Position numbers and translations under genes: made by a program. Of a DNA stretch of 64,000 nucleotides, positions 52,331 through 60,304 are shown one piece after another. The stretch's first letter is position 1. Every line of letters begins with the position of its first letter. Under the pieces are notes generated by a model that saw nothing but the letters and a program-made list of their open reading frames with translations, was not told where the DNA came from and searched no databases. The stretch is from Vibrio cidicii (GTDB lineage Bacteria > Pseudomonadota > Gammaproteobacteria > Enterobacterales > Vibrionaceae), in NCBI RefSeq assembly GCF_009763805.1, contig NZ_CP046804.1, forward strand, positions 1,674,001 to 1,738,000. Direction: 5' to 3'.

Positions 52331-52344
52331 CTCAAACTAAAAGA

Positions 52345-52360
52345 ACCGCCAAATGGCGGT
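52345..52360. terminator. Bidirectional terminator
   Basis: ACCGCC/GGCGGT with loop AAAT and pyrimidine-rich tail, between convergent genes. Confidence 0.8.
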
Positions 52361-52367
52361 CTTTCTT

Positions 52368-54194
52368 TTATCTCAACTTCGCTTTTTTAGCTTGTTGATG
52401 AGTTTTTTGTGAGTTGTTAGGACTTGTGCCAGTTTCACGTTGTAATTTTTGAATAGCACGTTGCTCAACAGCTTCATCGCTGTTTGGATCGATTCCGTTA
52501 ACAGCATCTGCAAGTGCATCATCAAAGTCTGGATCAAAGTCCTTTTCTTGATTGGCTGTGTTTTTAACTTCATCTTCATCATCAAATTCAAGATCATCAA
52601 AATCAATATCTAACTCATCAGTTTGCTGATCAGGTGTATCCACTTCGTTTTTAGGTTGATTCGTCTGTTCTTGCGTATCTGCTTCATTAACGAATGGATT
52701 ATCATCAACAATATGTTGTTCAGGATTTTCAGGTGTTTCTCCATCATTTGAGAATGGATTATCATCTACCTGCTCTTGCTTCTCTTGATGTTTTGGCTCT
52801 TGCGGCACATCTCCTTCGTTCTTCGGCTGCTCAGGTGTCTCTCCATCATTTGTGAATGGATTATCATCTACCTGCTCTTGCTTCTCTTGATGTTTTGGCT
52901 CTTGCGGCACATCTCCTTCGTTCTTCGGCTGCTCAGGTGTCTCTCCATCATTTGTGAATGGATTATCATCTACCTGCTCTTGCTTCTCTTGATGCTTTGA
53001 CTCTTGCGGCACATCTCCTTCGTTCTTCGGATTTTCAGGCGTTTCTCCTTCATTTTCGAAAGGATTATCATCAACTACAACGAATGAATTTTCTGGTTTC
53101 GCTGGCTCTTCAACATCATTGTTCAGCTCTTCACCGCTCATCACAAAACTTGGTCTTGTCAATTCGGCCAAAGCATCATGATAGCGTTGTGGTATACCCT
53201 CTTCATGAAGTTTGATTGTGTTTAAATCGAATCCGTCTGATCTCAGTAATTTCCAAGCTTCAATCATATTTGAAAAATCTTCTTCAGTCTCAGGCGTTGG
53301 TACTTGCGTTAATGTTTTTGATTTTTTATTCATAAACAACATTTTTAAATCCACAGCTTTTGTTCCTGTCCCCGCTGTCAAAGTCGTTGAACCAAATATA
53401 CTCTTCTCGATAGTTATTGAGCCGCCAGTTTCAGCGTTAAATAAGCGTTTTTTCAAACCTGTTTTACCCAACTTTTCAACAGAATAGTTGCTTTCGTATT
53501 TTTCTATCAGTTCATCGATAAAATCTTGATAGCTCTTCACTGTTTTATCAGATTTTTGAATGGGATATTCAACTTCTGGTACATCAACATCTTGTGAAAC
53601 AGTTTCCTTAATTTTTGTTTCAGATGAATTTATAATTTTTGGTTGTTCTAAATCCGCTGTTTTGATCAGAGCTGATTGTTCATTTTTTATCGGCTCTTGA
53701 CTGAAAAGTGTGAATTTATCCGTGTATTCAATAGGTTTTGGTGCTTCACTCACAACAAACTCATTCTCATTGCTGATTCTCTTTACATAATCGACATAGT
53801 AACTATCAATATTTTTTGGATTGAACTTCATTGATTCTTTATAAAGTGAAATAGTTCCATCAGCTTGTAACTCTTGAATGTTGCCTGTAACCATCAGTTC
53901 ATGAACAACTGCTTCTGCCTGTTGAAATTCAACAATTCTTTTAGCAAAAGCTTCTTGCTTTTCTACTGTGTTTAAGACTTTCTGACTGGCAGTTTGAGTT
54001 GTATCTAAGAAAAACTCAGGTCTGATTCCGTCTTGCTTGAAACATTCTTCAATTAGAAGATCAGCAAATTCTTCATTTGTTCTTATTTTTTTACCATTGA
54101 TTTTATTTACAATTCTATCTACGATATTCATGTCATCTCTTGCAAGCGATTTAGACTTGTCGATCATTAGTTGAGTATATTCTTCTCTATTCAT
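52368..54194 (-). CDS. Acidic tandem-repeat protein, 608 aa
   Basis: The first 350 residues are a soluble, mainly helical domain that I cannot assign. Residues about 375-510 are built of 34-residue units (VDDNPFTNDGETPEQPKNEG, then DVPQEPKHQEKQEQ), three nearly identical in DNA at a 102-bp interval from 52758 to 53064, with diverged units at either end. The C-terminus is Asp/Glu-rich, then Lys-rich (HQQAKKAKLR). The repeated part is surely disordered and extended; DNPF motifs may be docking sites. The start overlaps the upstream stop (TAATG). A DNA-processing or scaffold role is possible but unproven. Confidence 0.6.
   Translation of the reverse strand: MNREEYTQLMIDKSKSLARDDMNIVDRIVNKINGKKIRTNEEFADLLIEECFKQDGIRPEFFLDTTQTASQKVLNTVEKQEAFAKRIVEFQQAEAVVHELMVTGNIQELQADGTISLYKESMKFNPKNIDSYYVDYVKRISNENEFVVSEAPKPIEYTDKFTLFSQEPIKNEQSALIKTADLEQPKIINSSETKIKETVSQDVDVPEVEYPIQKSDKTVKSYQDFIDELIEKYESNYSVEKLGKTGLKKRLFNAETGGSITIEKSIFGSTTLTAGTGTKAVDLKMLFMNKKSKTLTQVPTPETEEDFSNMIEAWKLLRSDGFDLNTIKLHEEGIPQRYHDALAELTRPSFVMSGEELNNDVEEPAKPENSFVVVDDNPFENEGETPENPKNEGDVPQESKHQEKQEQVDDNPFTNDGETPEQPKNEGDVPQEPKHQEKQEQVDDNPFTNDGETPEQPKNEGDVPQEPKHQEKQEQVDDNPFSNDGETPENPEQHIVDDNPFVNEADTQEQTNQPKNEVDTPDQQTDELDIDFDDLEFDDEDEVKNTANQEKDFDPDFDDALADAVNGIDPNSDEAVEQRAIQKLQRETGTSPNNSQKTHQQAKKAKLR
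52758..53064. repeat. Three 102-bp tandem repeats within a gene
   Basis: Three 102-bp units begin at 52758, 52860 and 52962, with a diverged unit from 53064. They keep the reading frame (34 codons). Near identity at the DNA level shows recent expansion. Confidence 0.85.
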
Positions 54195-54481
54195 TATTTT
54201 CCTTCCTTATTTAATTTTGAAATAATTGTTTCTATTTTAGTTGCAATCTTATTGTGTAAGATTTCTAACTGAACTTCATTGATATCATCAAAGTCATATG
54301 TATAAGTGACTTCAACTAATTCATCATTTTCTTTTTGATATAAGTTTAATCCGTAGATACTGTCTACAAAGCGATAATCAGTTTCATCATATCTGAATAC
54401 GTAAAATGAATTTGTATCTGATTCATCAATGACGATTAAATCAATATCAACATCTGGTTCAAAAACCTTTGCGTCTATCAT
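54194..54481 (-). CDS. Hypothetical acidic protein, 95 aa
   Basis: The start at 54481 (MIDAKVFEPDVDID) is used because GGAG lies 6 bases upstream. Acidic, strand-rich first half and a helical end (LHNKIATKIETIISKLNKEG). Its stop overlaps the next gene's start by one base, and its start lies inside the previous small gene, so three genes are coupled. The family is not recognised. Confidence 0.55.
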   Translation of the reverse strand: MIDAKVFEPDVDIDLIVIDESDTNSFYVFRYDETDYRFVDSIYGLNLYQKENDELVEVTYTYDFDDINEVQLEILHNKIATKIETIISKLNKEGK

Positions 54482-54617
54482 TTGCACTCCTTGCGTTAAA
54501 TTTTTTTTCGAGATTCCTTAAATGTTCTTTTTCAACCGACATCTCTAAACTGTCTAATCTATTTGAGATAGATTTGAACAATCTGCGAATCTCAACTAAT
54601 CTTTTTTCTCTTGTCAT
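54459..54617 (-). CDS. Small basic helical protein, 52 aa
   Basis: ATG at 54617 with AAGGAATGAAT upstream and a common-type promoter at 54657-54684. The product (MTREKRLVEIRRLFKSISNR and on) is a single basic amphipathic helix pattern. It overlaps the next start. First gene of the 54617-52368 operon. Confidence 0.5.
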   Translation of the reverse strand: MTREKRLVEIRRLFKSISNRLDSLEMSVEKEHLRNLEKKFNARSANDRRKGF

Positions 54618-54656
54618 ATTCATTCCTTTTATTTTTAGTTGTTGTATCTATAATTT

Positions 54657-54684
54657 GTTATACCATATTTTTAATAATCAACAA
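54657..54684 (-). promoter_or_regulatory. Promoter of the 54617-52368 operon
   Basis: TTGTTG-N16-TATAAC with TGG before the -10. Confidence 0.65.
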
Positions 54685-54774
54685 TTTTATGAACTGATTA
54701 AAAGCTTTCAAGAAAGGGATTTAGTTTATAAATAAAGAAAAATGATTTTCGAATATATTTTTACAGTTATAAAA

Positions 54775-54798
54775 AAAAGACATCGATAAGATGTCTTT
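54775..54798 (-). terminator. Terminator after the CoiA-like gene
   Basis: GACATC/GATGTC with flanking A and T runs that extend the stem. Confidence 0.75.
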
Positions 54799-55140
54799 TT
54801 ATTTCTGGCGTTCTGGTGCATACCATGCTTTTGAGTGAACTATTCCATCCTTATCTTGTTTATATACAGTTCCACCATTAGAGCTTACGAGCAATGCCTT
54901 ACGGCTACGTGCTGCATCGAGAATAACTTGCTTTGCCAACCGATGAATGACTGACTCACCCTTACACTCAGCATTTGAAGCATGTGAAAAGTGCCAACGC
55001 TTAACCTTCCCCTGATTCGCTACAAGTGGTTGTAGACAGTCTGGACAAACACAATCACATTTCAGGCCATTGTCTACAGACATGATATGCTTATACTTAC
55101 CGTCTTTACCAATGCCCTAACCGAGTTTTACGCTATTCAT
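54799..55140 (-). pseudogene. CoiA-like gene with in-frame stop near its start
   Basis: From ATG 55083 the frame gives 94 aa with CDCVCPDCLQPLV, a Gly turn, WHFSHASNAEC and ESVIHRLAKQ. These are the zinc-finger-like and HFxH blocks of the CoiA-like N-terminal domain. Homologous-looking sequence (GIGKDGKYKHIM) extends upstream of that ATG, up to an in-frame TAG at 55117-55119. Before the TAG comes MNSVKLG from an ATG at 55140 that overlaps the previous gene's stop (ATGAATAG), a normal coupled start. So an amber codon seems to have split the gene. It also ends early for the family. The shorter frame might still be made. Confidence 0.55.
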
Positions 55141-55624
55141 CATTAAAATCTAAATCGTCATCACCTAAAAGCTTCAATTCCAGCTCTTGAACTTCAATAT
55201 CTAAACCATCATCGAAATCAAGCTCTTGTTCTTGTGATACAGCCTTTTCTCTACGTTCAAGTTCAGCTTTTAAATCTTCATCGCTAAGAGAATTGAATAT
55301 TTCAGAAACTATCTTATAGTCAATATTCAAGTTTTTAAGTGACTGAACTTTATCTTTATCGATTTCATCAAGAATATATACACCATGTGTTTCAAAGTAG
55401 TGTGAATGTGCTTTTCGATCTTTCAAACAATACTCATCATAGATAACATCTCTATATATATCAATCGATTCATATGAATCATCAATATCTAAAAAGTATC
55501 TTGCCATTGCTCTTATCCAAGCTTCATTTTCGTTTACACCACATTTAATCAACTCTTCATAATATGGATGGTCTATCTTAATCAACGATTCTAACTCTTC
55601 TAAAATTGTTTTTTCTCTACTCAT
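55133..55624 (-). CDS. Hypothetical acidic protein, 163 aa
   Basis: AGGAGATAAGC precedes the ATG. Acidic, with a C-terminus rich in Asp, Glu and Leu (LDFDDGLDIEVQELELKLLG). Residues 30-70 include aromatic and acidic helices. The second gene in an operon starting at 55836 and followed by the CoiA-like gene. The family is not recognised. Confidence 0.55.
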   Translation of the reverse strand: MSREKTILEELESLIKIDHPYYEELIKCGVNENEAWIRAMARYFLDIDDSYESIDIYRDVIYDEYCLKDRKAHSHYFETHGVYILDEIDKDKVQSLKNLNIDYKIVSEIFNSLSDEDLKAELERREKAVSQEQELDFDDGLDIEVQELELKLLGDDDLDFNDE

Positions 55625-55626
55625 GC

Positions 55627-55836
55627 TTATCTCCTTCTTTTATTTGTAGTTCTTGTTTTTTGCAGTTCTGACTTGAACTTGACTTGTTCATTATTGAATC
55701 TAATTTGATTTTCTAAACTGTCTCCATTCAGATCATTTATCTCATCAAGCGACAAATTCTTTTCGTGTAAGTTTTTAAGATAATCAGTCAATGATTCGTA
55801 AGTTTCAGGCTCGAACGTTATCTTTTCATTTTTCAT
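55627..55836 (-). CDS. Hypothetical small protein, 69 aa
   Basis: The start at 55836 (MKNEKITFEP) is preferred because AGGAG is spaced 8 bases from it. Charged helical protein with a basic tail (KTRTTNKRRR). Its stop is 2 bases before the next start. The family is not recognised. Confidence 0.55.
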   Translation of the reverse strand: MKNEKITFEPETYESLTDYLKNLHEKNLSLDEINDLNGDSLENQIRFNNEQVKFKSELQKTRTTNKRRR

Positions 55837-55877
55837 GCGCATTTCTCCTATTAAATAAAATTGCATATATATTAAAA

Positions 55878-55905
55878 GTTATATCATTTAAAACATAACA
55901 GTCAA
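55878..55905 (-). promoter_or_regulatory. Promoter of the 55836 operon
   Basis: TTGACT-N16-TATAAC with TGA before the -10. Confidence 0.7.
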
Positions 55906-56020
55906 AAGAATCACAATAATATTTATGATAAATATCAATCTGACAAATAAACATCAGCACATTTAGTTTCAAACTAAATGATTTTCTAATAGTACAAGTG
56001 TTTCATTTTATATAAATAAT

Positions 56021-56048
56021 TTGATTAAAACTCAAAATATGGTTTAAC
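56021..56048 (+). promoter_or_regulatory. Promoter of the 56084 gene
   Basis: TTGATT-N16-TTTAAC with TGG before the -10. Confidence 0.5.
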
Positions 56049-56083
56049 AATAAAAGGAATCAATTATCTATAAGGAGAAACAA

Positions 56084-56362
56084 ATGAAAGAAGAAATAGA
56101 ATTTTTAATGCAGCACTACGAATCAAATTTTCTTGAATATGACGCATTATGCGAATTCATCGAAAACAACATGAACTTAGATGAGCTTGATCAGCTACGA
56201 GAAGAGTTAGAGTTGTTAGAATCAGACGTCTCTATCGATCAAGCTACAAAACAAAAATTACAAGACAACATTGAAATTCTTATTACAGTTCAGCGTTTCA
56301 AAGAAAAAGCGATGAGTGTCTGTTACATAGCTGAATTTTACCATTTAGTATTTAAGCACTAA
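56084..56362 (+). CDS. Hypothetical helical protein, 92 aa
   Basis: AAGGAG precedes the ATG. Leu- and Glu-rich (NLDELDQLREELELLESDVS), probably a coiled coil. Monocistronic with its own terminator. The family is not recognised. Confidence 0.55.
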   Translation: MKEEIEFLMQHYESNFLEYDALCEFIENNMNLDELDQLREELELLESDVSIDQATKQKLQDNIEILITVQRFKEKAMSVCYIAEFYHLVFKH

Positions 56363-56363
56363 A

Positions 56364-56387
56364 AAAGCCGCTCATTCGAGTGGCTTT
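56364..56387. terminator. Terminator of the 56084 gene
   Basis: AAAGCCGCTC/GAGTGGCTTT with 4-base loop. Confidence 0.75.
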
Positions 56388-56395
56388 CTTACTTT

Positions 56396-56410
56396 TTGCA
56401 AAACTTGCAA
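56396..56410. repeat. TTGCAA-N3-TTGCAA dyad element
   Basis: TTGCAA-AAC-TTGCAA, exact copy, between two convergent genes. It is therefore not part of a promoter. Confidence 0.8.
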
Positions 56411-56423
56411 TTTTTACCAAACT

Positions 56424-57527
56424 TCATAATTTTCTCTTATTTCGCTTGTTTTCCTGCTTGCTAACACTCGCGTCAAAATCAGTAAAATCGAAGTTCAAAG
56501 ATTCGATCAAGTCTTGGTCGATGTGCTGATCTATGCCAGCAGAGAGATTTTGCTGTTGTCTTGCTTCTTTGGTGAAGTCGATAGAGTCATTGAATTCAGA
56601 CAATGCTTGCCACTGTTCAAGCTTGTTAATGCGCTCCCTGTCTTGTCGCTCACCAATGCTGATTATCTTCTCAGGCATGTTGATTAAGAATTTCTCAAAA
56701 GTGTTGTCTATCAGGTTTTGGTGATGATTGTTCAGTTCATCAAGCAAGTCAGTATCAGATAGATTAAACACGTTCTGAGCCAGCATGTGTTTAGAGAAAT
56801 TGGCTTGTTTTCGTAGTCCATAAGCTGAAAAATCTACTTCACAGACAGGCATTTTATGCCCTTGTCGATAAAACCCTACTGTCTGACAAAGTACAGTGCC
56901 GTGAATCGCGTCTCTATCTTCATACAGATCTGAGATAATAGGCGTTAACGCCTTAATCTCTGAAATTGACAGGTAAGGACTCATAAAGTCTATCTCTTCC
57001 CCACGATCAACAATCACTTCACGTATCGTTTCGTAGTCGTCTCTGAACATGCTCTTAGACATAGGGTAAACGTGCTGTTCTACTTGCGATAAGTAATACA
57101 CTTCATTGTTAGTAATCGTAAAGCAACACACATCAGTGTTAAACATTGATTTTAAGGCAAAATCTGGAAGATTCTGGTAGAGCTGTTTCAGATCATCAAA
57201 GTTTTTAACTTGCACAGTTTTGAGAGAGTCTTGATTCAGAAGATTAGCGGCAAGATGCCCCACTCTATCGAGATAATTTTCTCTATCTGATTCAGGGTAG
57301 TAGCTTTTGGCAAACACAAAAGCGCACATTGTTTTATCTAACGTTCTTAAATCTCTGAACAGCTCTGTTGCTGTTAAAGTCAGATCTGCTTTTTGGCTTT
57401 GTTTCGCATAAACCAAGCCATTGTCAGAGTAGTTAAAACGAAATTTCGTTTCGTTAAGGCTTTCGATTCTTTCTTGCAAAAAATCTAAGTGATGATTCTG
57501 ATTTATAAAGTTTTGAATTTCTTTCAT
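56424..57527 (-). CDS. Hypothetical protein, 367 aa
   Basis: AAGGATTAACT precedes the ATG. A soluble mixed alpha/beta protein with a basic end (KQENKRNKRKL). A few Cys are scattered (DVCCFTI). Codon use is a little less AT-rich than average. No motif is recognised. Confidence 0.6.
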   Translation of the reverse strand: MKEIQNFINQNHHLDFLQERIESLNETKFRFNYSDNGLVYAKQSQKADLTLTATELFRDLRTLDKTMCAFVFAKSYYPESDRENYLDRVGHLAANLLNQDSLKTVQVKNFDDLKQLYQNLPDFALKSMFNTDVCCFTITNNEVYYLSQVEQHVYPMSKSMFRDDYETIREVIVDRGEEIDFMSPYLSISEIKALTPIISDLYEDRDAIHGTVLCQTVGFYRQGHKMPVCEVDFSAYGLRKQANFSKHMLAQNVFNLSDTDLLDELNNHHQNLIDNTFEKFLINMPEKIISIGERQDRERINKLEQWQALSEFNDSIDFTKEARQQQNLSAGIDQHIDQDLIESLNFDFTDFDASVSKQENKRNKRKL

Positions 57528-57580
57528 AGTTAATCCTTAAATATTATACTATCTATTGTATCACTATTTTCAAAAAGACA

Positions 57581-57712
57581 AAAAAAAGCCGCTCAATCAA
57601 GCGGCAAAGTATATTGGAAACTTAGAGAAATATTCATCCTTGAATAATAGTCCTTCTTCTTTTCTCTTAGCTATTTTTTATTATAAGTATATTAAGAAAT
57701 AAATTAACTTCA
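57581..57712 (-). ncRNA. Predicted small RNA, about 130 nt
   Basis: A promoter of the window's common type (TTGACT-N16-TAATTT with TGA, 57719-57746) and a terminator (GCCGCT/AGCGGC at 57588-57605, then seven T) enclose about 130 bases on the minus strand with no credible gene. The only ATG frame is 14 codons without a spaced ribosome site. A regulatory RNA or a leader peptide unit is likely. Ends are inferred. Confidence 0.45.
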
Positions 57713-58328
57713 CTATTTAAATTATCATCAATTAAATATAAGTCAATAGATAAACTGAAAATAATTTGATTATTTTTAAATAAATATTTTAATGCTTTTT
57801 TGACAATGTATAAATGTGCAATCAAAGACAATTTAAATAGTATATTTATTATATTATGAAAAATTGCAACTTTTGCAAAAAATACTAAACGTCATTTTCG
57901 AATCAATGAACACTCTTCGACCAAAAACCATCACTAAAGAAATTTCATTTTAAACAAATCGGTTTTCTACAAAACCAAACATCTCTTTTCCCTATGTCTT
58001 TATGAACGTGAGATTAAATGTAATTCTTTGTAGTCGAGAGTTTAGTCGCTGCTTTTCAATTCTACGCTCATATGCTCTTCGGTTGATTTCTGGTGCTCAA
58101 AACGTGCGTGATTTGACAGTCCCACACACAAAAACACGACTTTCAAAAAATGGCTATTTTAAGGGATTTTTTAGGTATAGAAAGAGAATACTTTTATTAT
58201 TCTCATCTTAACCCAGTTTTTTGCCTTAAAACACACTAAAACATCCTATCACGAAAATCCGTTTGCGTGAGTATTGCGTTCCAGTTTTGTGAACTATTTA
58301 AATTGTAAATTCACGATTTATTTCAATA
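57713..58328. other. Intergenic region
   Basis: Besides the small-RNA promoter, this holds an exact TTGCAA dyad at 57864-57878. A frame at 58002-58211 lacks a ribosome site and I do not accept it as a gene. Composition from 58000 on is less AT-rich, which may reflect a decayed gene. Confidence 0.5.
57864..57878. repeat. TTGCAA-N3-TTGCAA dyad element
   Basis: TTGCAA-CTT-TTGCAA, exact copy, in opposite orientation to most. Confidence 0.8.
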
Positions 58329-59030
58329 TCATTTTAGTTGTTTCATCAGTTCAACGATATGACATGATGCTGAATAATGCCTATTCCACATTCTTTGTAC
58401 CCACTCAGGATTAACGTCAAATATACTATCGTCAGGGCTAAAATCATCATTGTTGTCGCACTGCCATTCATACTCAAAATCATAACAAGCTTCTGATAGA
58501 TAACTGAATACACCACTCACAAAAGTCTCATCTGAATCACAAACACCTAAAAGATCCCATTCCGTGATATCAACATTTGTGTAGTCAAAATCAACTAAAA
58601 GTTTAAGTTCTTTATAAACGACATCACCTGATTCATCTAAAACTTCAAAGATGATCAATTGTGCTTTACTATCCTTGTTCCAATCAACTTCTTTGAAAAT
58701 AGTCCCATTTGCTACATAGTCTTTTTTAATATATATCTCTGATACATAATGACTCACTTTAAACAAATCTAAAGTCTCGTACAGAGTGATTTTAGACGTT
58801 AAGGCTTTATACTCTTCATAGCAAAACACTTTACAATATGAGATTGCTTCATCATAATCGACTAAACATAATCCATTCTGTATATCTGTTGTAAACGATA
58901 AAAACTTGAATAAGTTTCTATCGTTTATAAGCTCAGAACTCACTTCTAACGCGAAGTATCCATCAGTACCAAGCAGTATGCATTTCCCTTGCGTTTGTAG
59001 CAGTTCATTTATCATTTGTTCTTCATTCAT
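58329..59030 (-). CDS. Hypothetical protein, 233 aa
   Basis: AGGAGAAAATAA precedes the ATG. An acidic alpha/beta protein with several Cys, ending near a His/Cys pair (HYSASCHIVELMKQLK). Last gene of the GNAT/methyltransferase-like/zinc-ribbon operon, 31 bases after the previous stop. The family is not recognised. Confidence 0.55.
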   Translation of the reverse strand: MNEEQMINELLQTQGKCILLGTDGYFALEVSSELINDRNLFKFLSFTTDIQNGLCLVDYDEAISYCKVFCYEEYKALTSKITLYETLDLFKVSHYVSEIYIKKDYVANGTIFKEVDWNKDSKAQLIIFEVLDESGDVVYKELKLLVDFDYTNVDITEWDLLGVCDSDETFVSGVFSYLSEACYDFEYEWQCDNNDDFSPDDSIFDVNPEWVQRMWNRHYSASCHIVELMKQLK

Positions 59031-59061
59031 TTATTTTCTCCTATTGTTAATACTTAAAGGC

Positions 59062-59364
59062 TTAATCTTGTAAATATCTTCTTTCAAACTGAAATCCACA
59101 GTCATCACAATCAAAATCCACAGACATTAAAATATTATCATCTTCATCAATTTCAGTGTCCCAAGAACCACTCTCACAATTTTCCGACGAACATTTAATA
59201 CAACCAGATTTTAATGAATATCTATAATCTACATTTATGAATCTCATGTTGAATTTATGACTACAATCATGACAACACAAATCAAGATCAACGAACTCTG
59301 ATTCATATTGATACTCCATAAACTCTACATTTTCACCACTACACTTATTACATTTCAACGTCAT
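59062..59364 (-). CDS. Double zinc-ribbon protein, 100 aa
   Basis: Two zinc-ribbon units are seen, each with two CxxC knuckles: CNKC with CHDC, and CIKCSSENC with CDDC. Acidic sequence lies between. It overlaps the previous gene by 17 bases. The pattern resembles the Cys-rich tail of the 46078-47076 methyltransferase-like protein, so it may be the split form of that module. Likely a zinc-bound binding domain for nucleic acid or protein. Confidence 0.6.
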   Translation of the reverse strand: MTLKCNKCSGENVEFMEYQYESEFVDLDLCCHDCSHKFNMRFINVDYRYSLKSGCIKCSSENCESGSWDTEIDEDDNILMSVDFDCDDCGFQFERRYLQD

Positions 59365-59782
59365 TTTCTTCTCCTTTTATTTCATTAAAACCATCACAAT
59401 CATAGAACTCGACATACGTTTCCAATTCGCAATCGTCACAAATGTATGTCTCATGAATGTAGTTCTCTCCAAAAAATGGATCACCTGATTCCCATACATC
59501 CTTTGAACCGCAGTTGTAACAAGTACCGATCTCAAACCTTTCACCTTCTTCATCTTCATTGAGATTGAACTCTTCTTGCAGCAAGTGTGGAAAATCTTCA
59601 CAATCGTTAAAACCTGCAATTAATGCTTCATAATCTCTTTCGTACTTTTTATCACATGATGTACATTCGAAATCGACATTCAAACATTCACTATTGAAAA
59701 ACAATTCATTAGTCACTACTAAATCTGTTTTAGAACATGACGGACACTCCATCTCTTCTAAGCCATTATTGTCAATTCTCAT
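59348..59782 (-). CDS. Double zinc-ribbon protein, 144 aa
   Basis: The knuckles CPSC and CTSC form one zinc ribbon and CYNC with CDDC a second, separated by an acidic linker. AGGAGAATG precedes the start. It sits between the methyltransferase-like gene (16 bases upstream) and a second zinc-ribbon gene that it overlaps. Same kind of module as the tail of the 46078-47076 product. Function unknown. Confidence 0.6.
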   Translation of the reverse strand: MRIDNNGLEEMECPSCSKTDLVVTNELFFNSECLNVDFECTSCDKKYERDYEALIAGFNDCEDFPHLLQEEFNLNEDEEGERFEIGTCYNCGSKDVWESGDPFFGENYIHETYICDDCELETYVEFYDCDGFNEIKGEENDVEM

Positions 59783-59797
59783 TTCATTCTCCTATTT

Positions 59798-60295
59798 TTA
59801 ATATTGTAAAGTTAAAGTATTCGCACAGATTGGCATTGTTTTAAATTCAATTCCTTCTGGCATGTGTAAAGCGATATTAGCGTTAATTTGTAAGTATGCA
59901 GCTTTAAGCATCACATCATCTAAATCGACAAATCTAATCAGAACTTTCTTATGTTTAGATAAATCTAAAGTTTGTAATTGAGAAAGAATCAAAGCACCAG
60001 TGCCACAACCTGTTTCATCACTAATTCTTAGCCATTCATCATCATTGCAACGCTGATTTTGAGCTTTGTATCGTGAACAAATTTTTCCTAAGAGAGATGC
60101 AATGTCTGGTGGTGTCATACACTGCCCCAAACCTTTCTTGTTCGCAGCATTTAGTTCATGGAGCACTTCACCAAGTACACCTATCTGTCGATTATAAGTA
60201 AGCTCAATCATTTCGAAGAAGACCGTATGCGGCTGCATACGCTTTGTTTTTGCCATATCGTTAAAGAACTTAATCATTTCTTTTACATAGTTCAT
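59798..60295 (-). CDS. Truncated N6-DNA methyltransferase-like protein, 165 aa
   Basis: GQCMTPP (57-63), the AdoMet loop DETGCGTGALIL (93-104) and the acidic FVDLDD (122-127) match an HsdM-type N6-methyltransferase fold. The protein ends before the catalytic NPPF/Y would be reached, so it cannot be a complete methylase. VLGEVLHELN before the first motif is close to VLGELMAELN in the 46078-47076 protein, so the two are paralogues. AGGAAG precedes the start, which lies 9 bases after the GNAT stop. Confidence 0.6.
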   Translation of the reverse strand: MNYVKEMIKFFNDMAKTKRMQPHTVFFEMIELTYNRQIGVLGEVLHELNAANKKGLGQCMTPPDIASLLGKICSRYKAQNQRCNDDEWLRISDETGCGTGALILSQLQTLDLSKHKKVLIRFVDLDDVMLKAAYLQINANIALHMPEGIEFKTMPICANTLTLQY

Positions 60296-60304
60296 AAGTT
60301 CTTC

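Noticed and set aside
52776..53000. Frame of Leu-rich repeats on the plus strand, also CRISPR-like spacing of repeats
   Set aside because: It is the reverse strand of the 102-bp repeats of a real gene. The units are adjacent without spacers, so not a CRISPR array.
52368..54194. LPD7-like domain in the acidic repeat protein
   Set aside because: A short stretch around residues 300-350 hinted at it, but the key positions could not be matched by eye.
58002..58211. A 69-codon rightward frame in the 57.7-58.3 kb gap
   Set aside because: It has no ribosome site, no promoter of the type used here, and odd composition. It may be remnant DNA.
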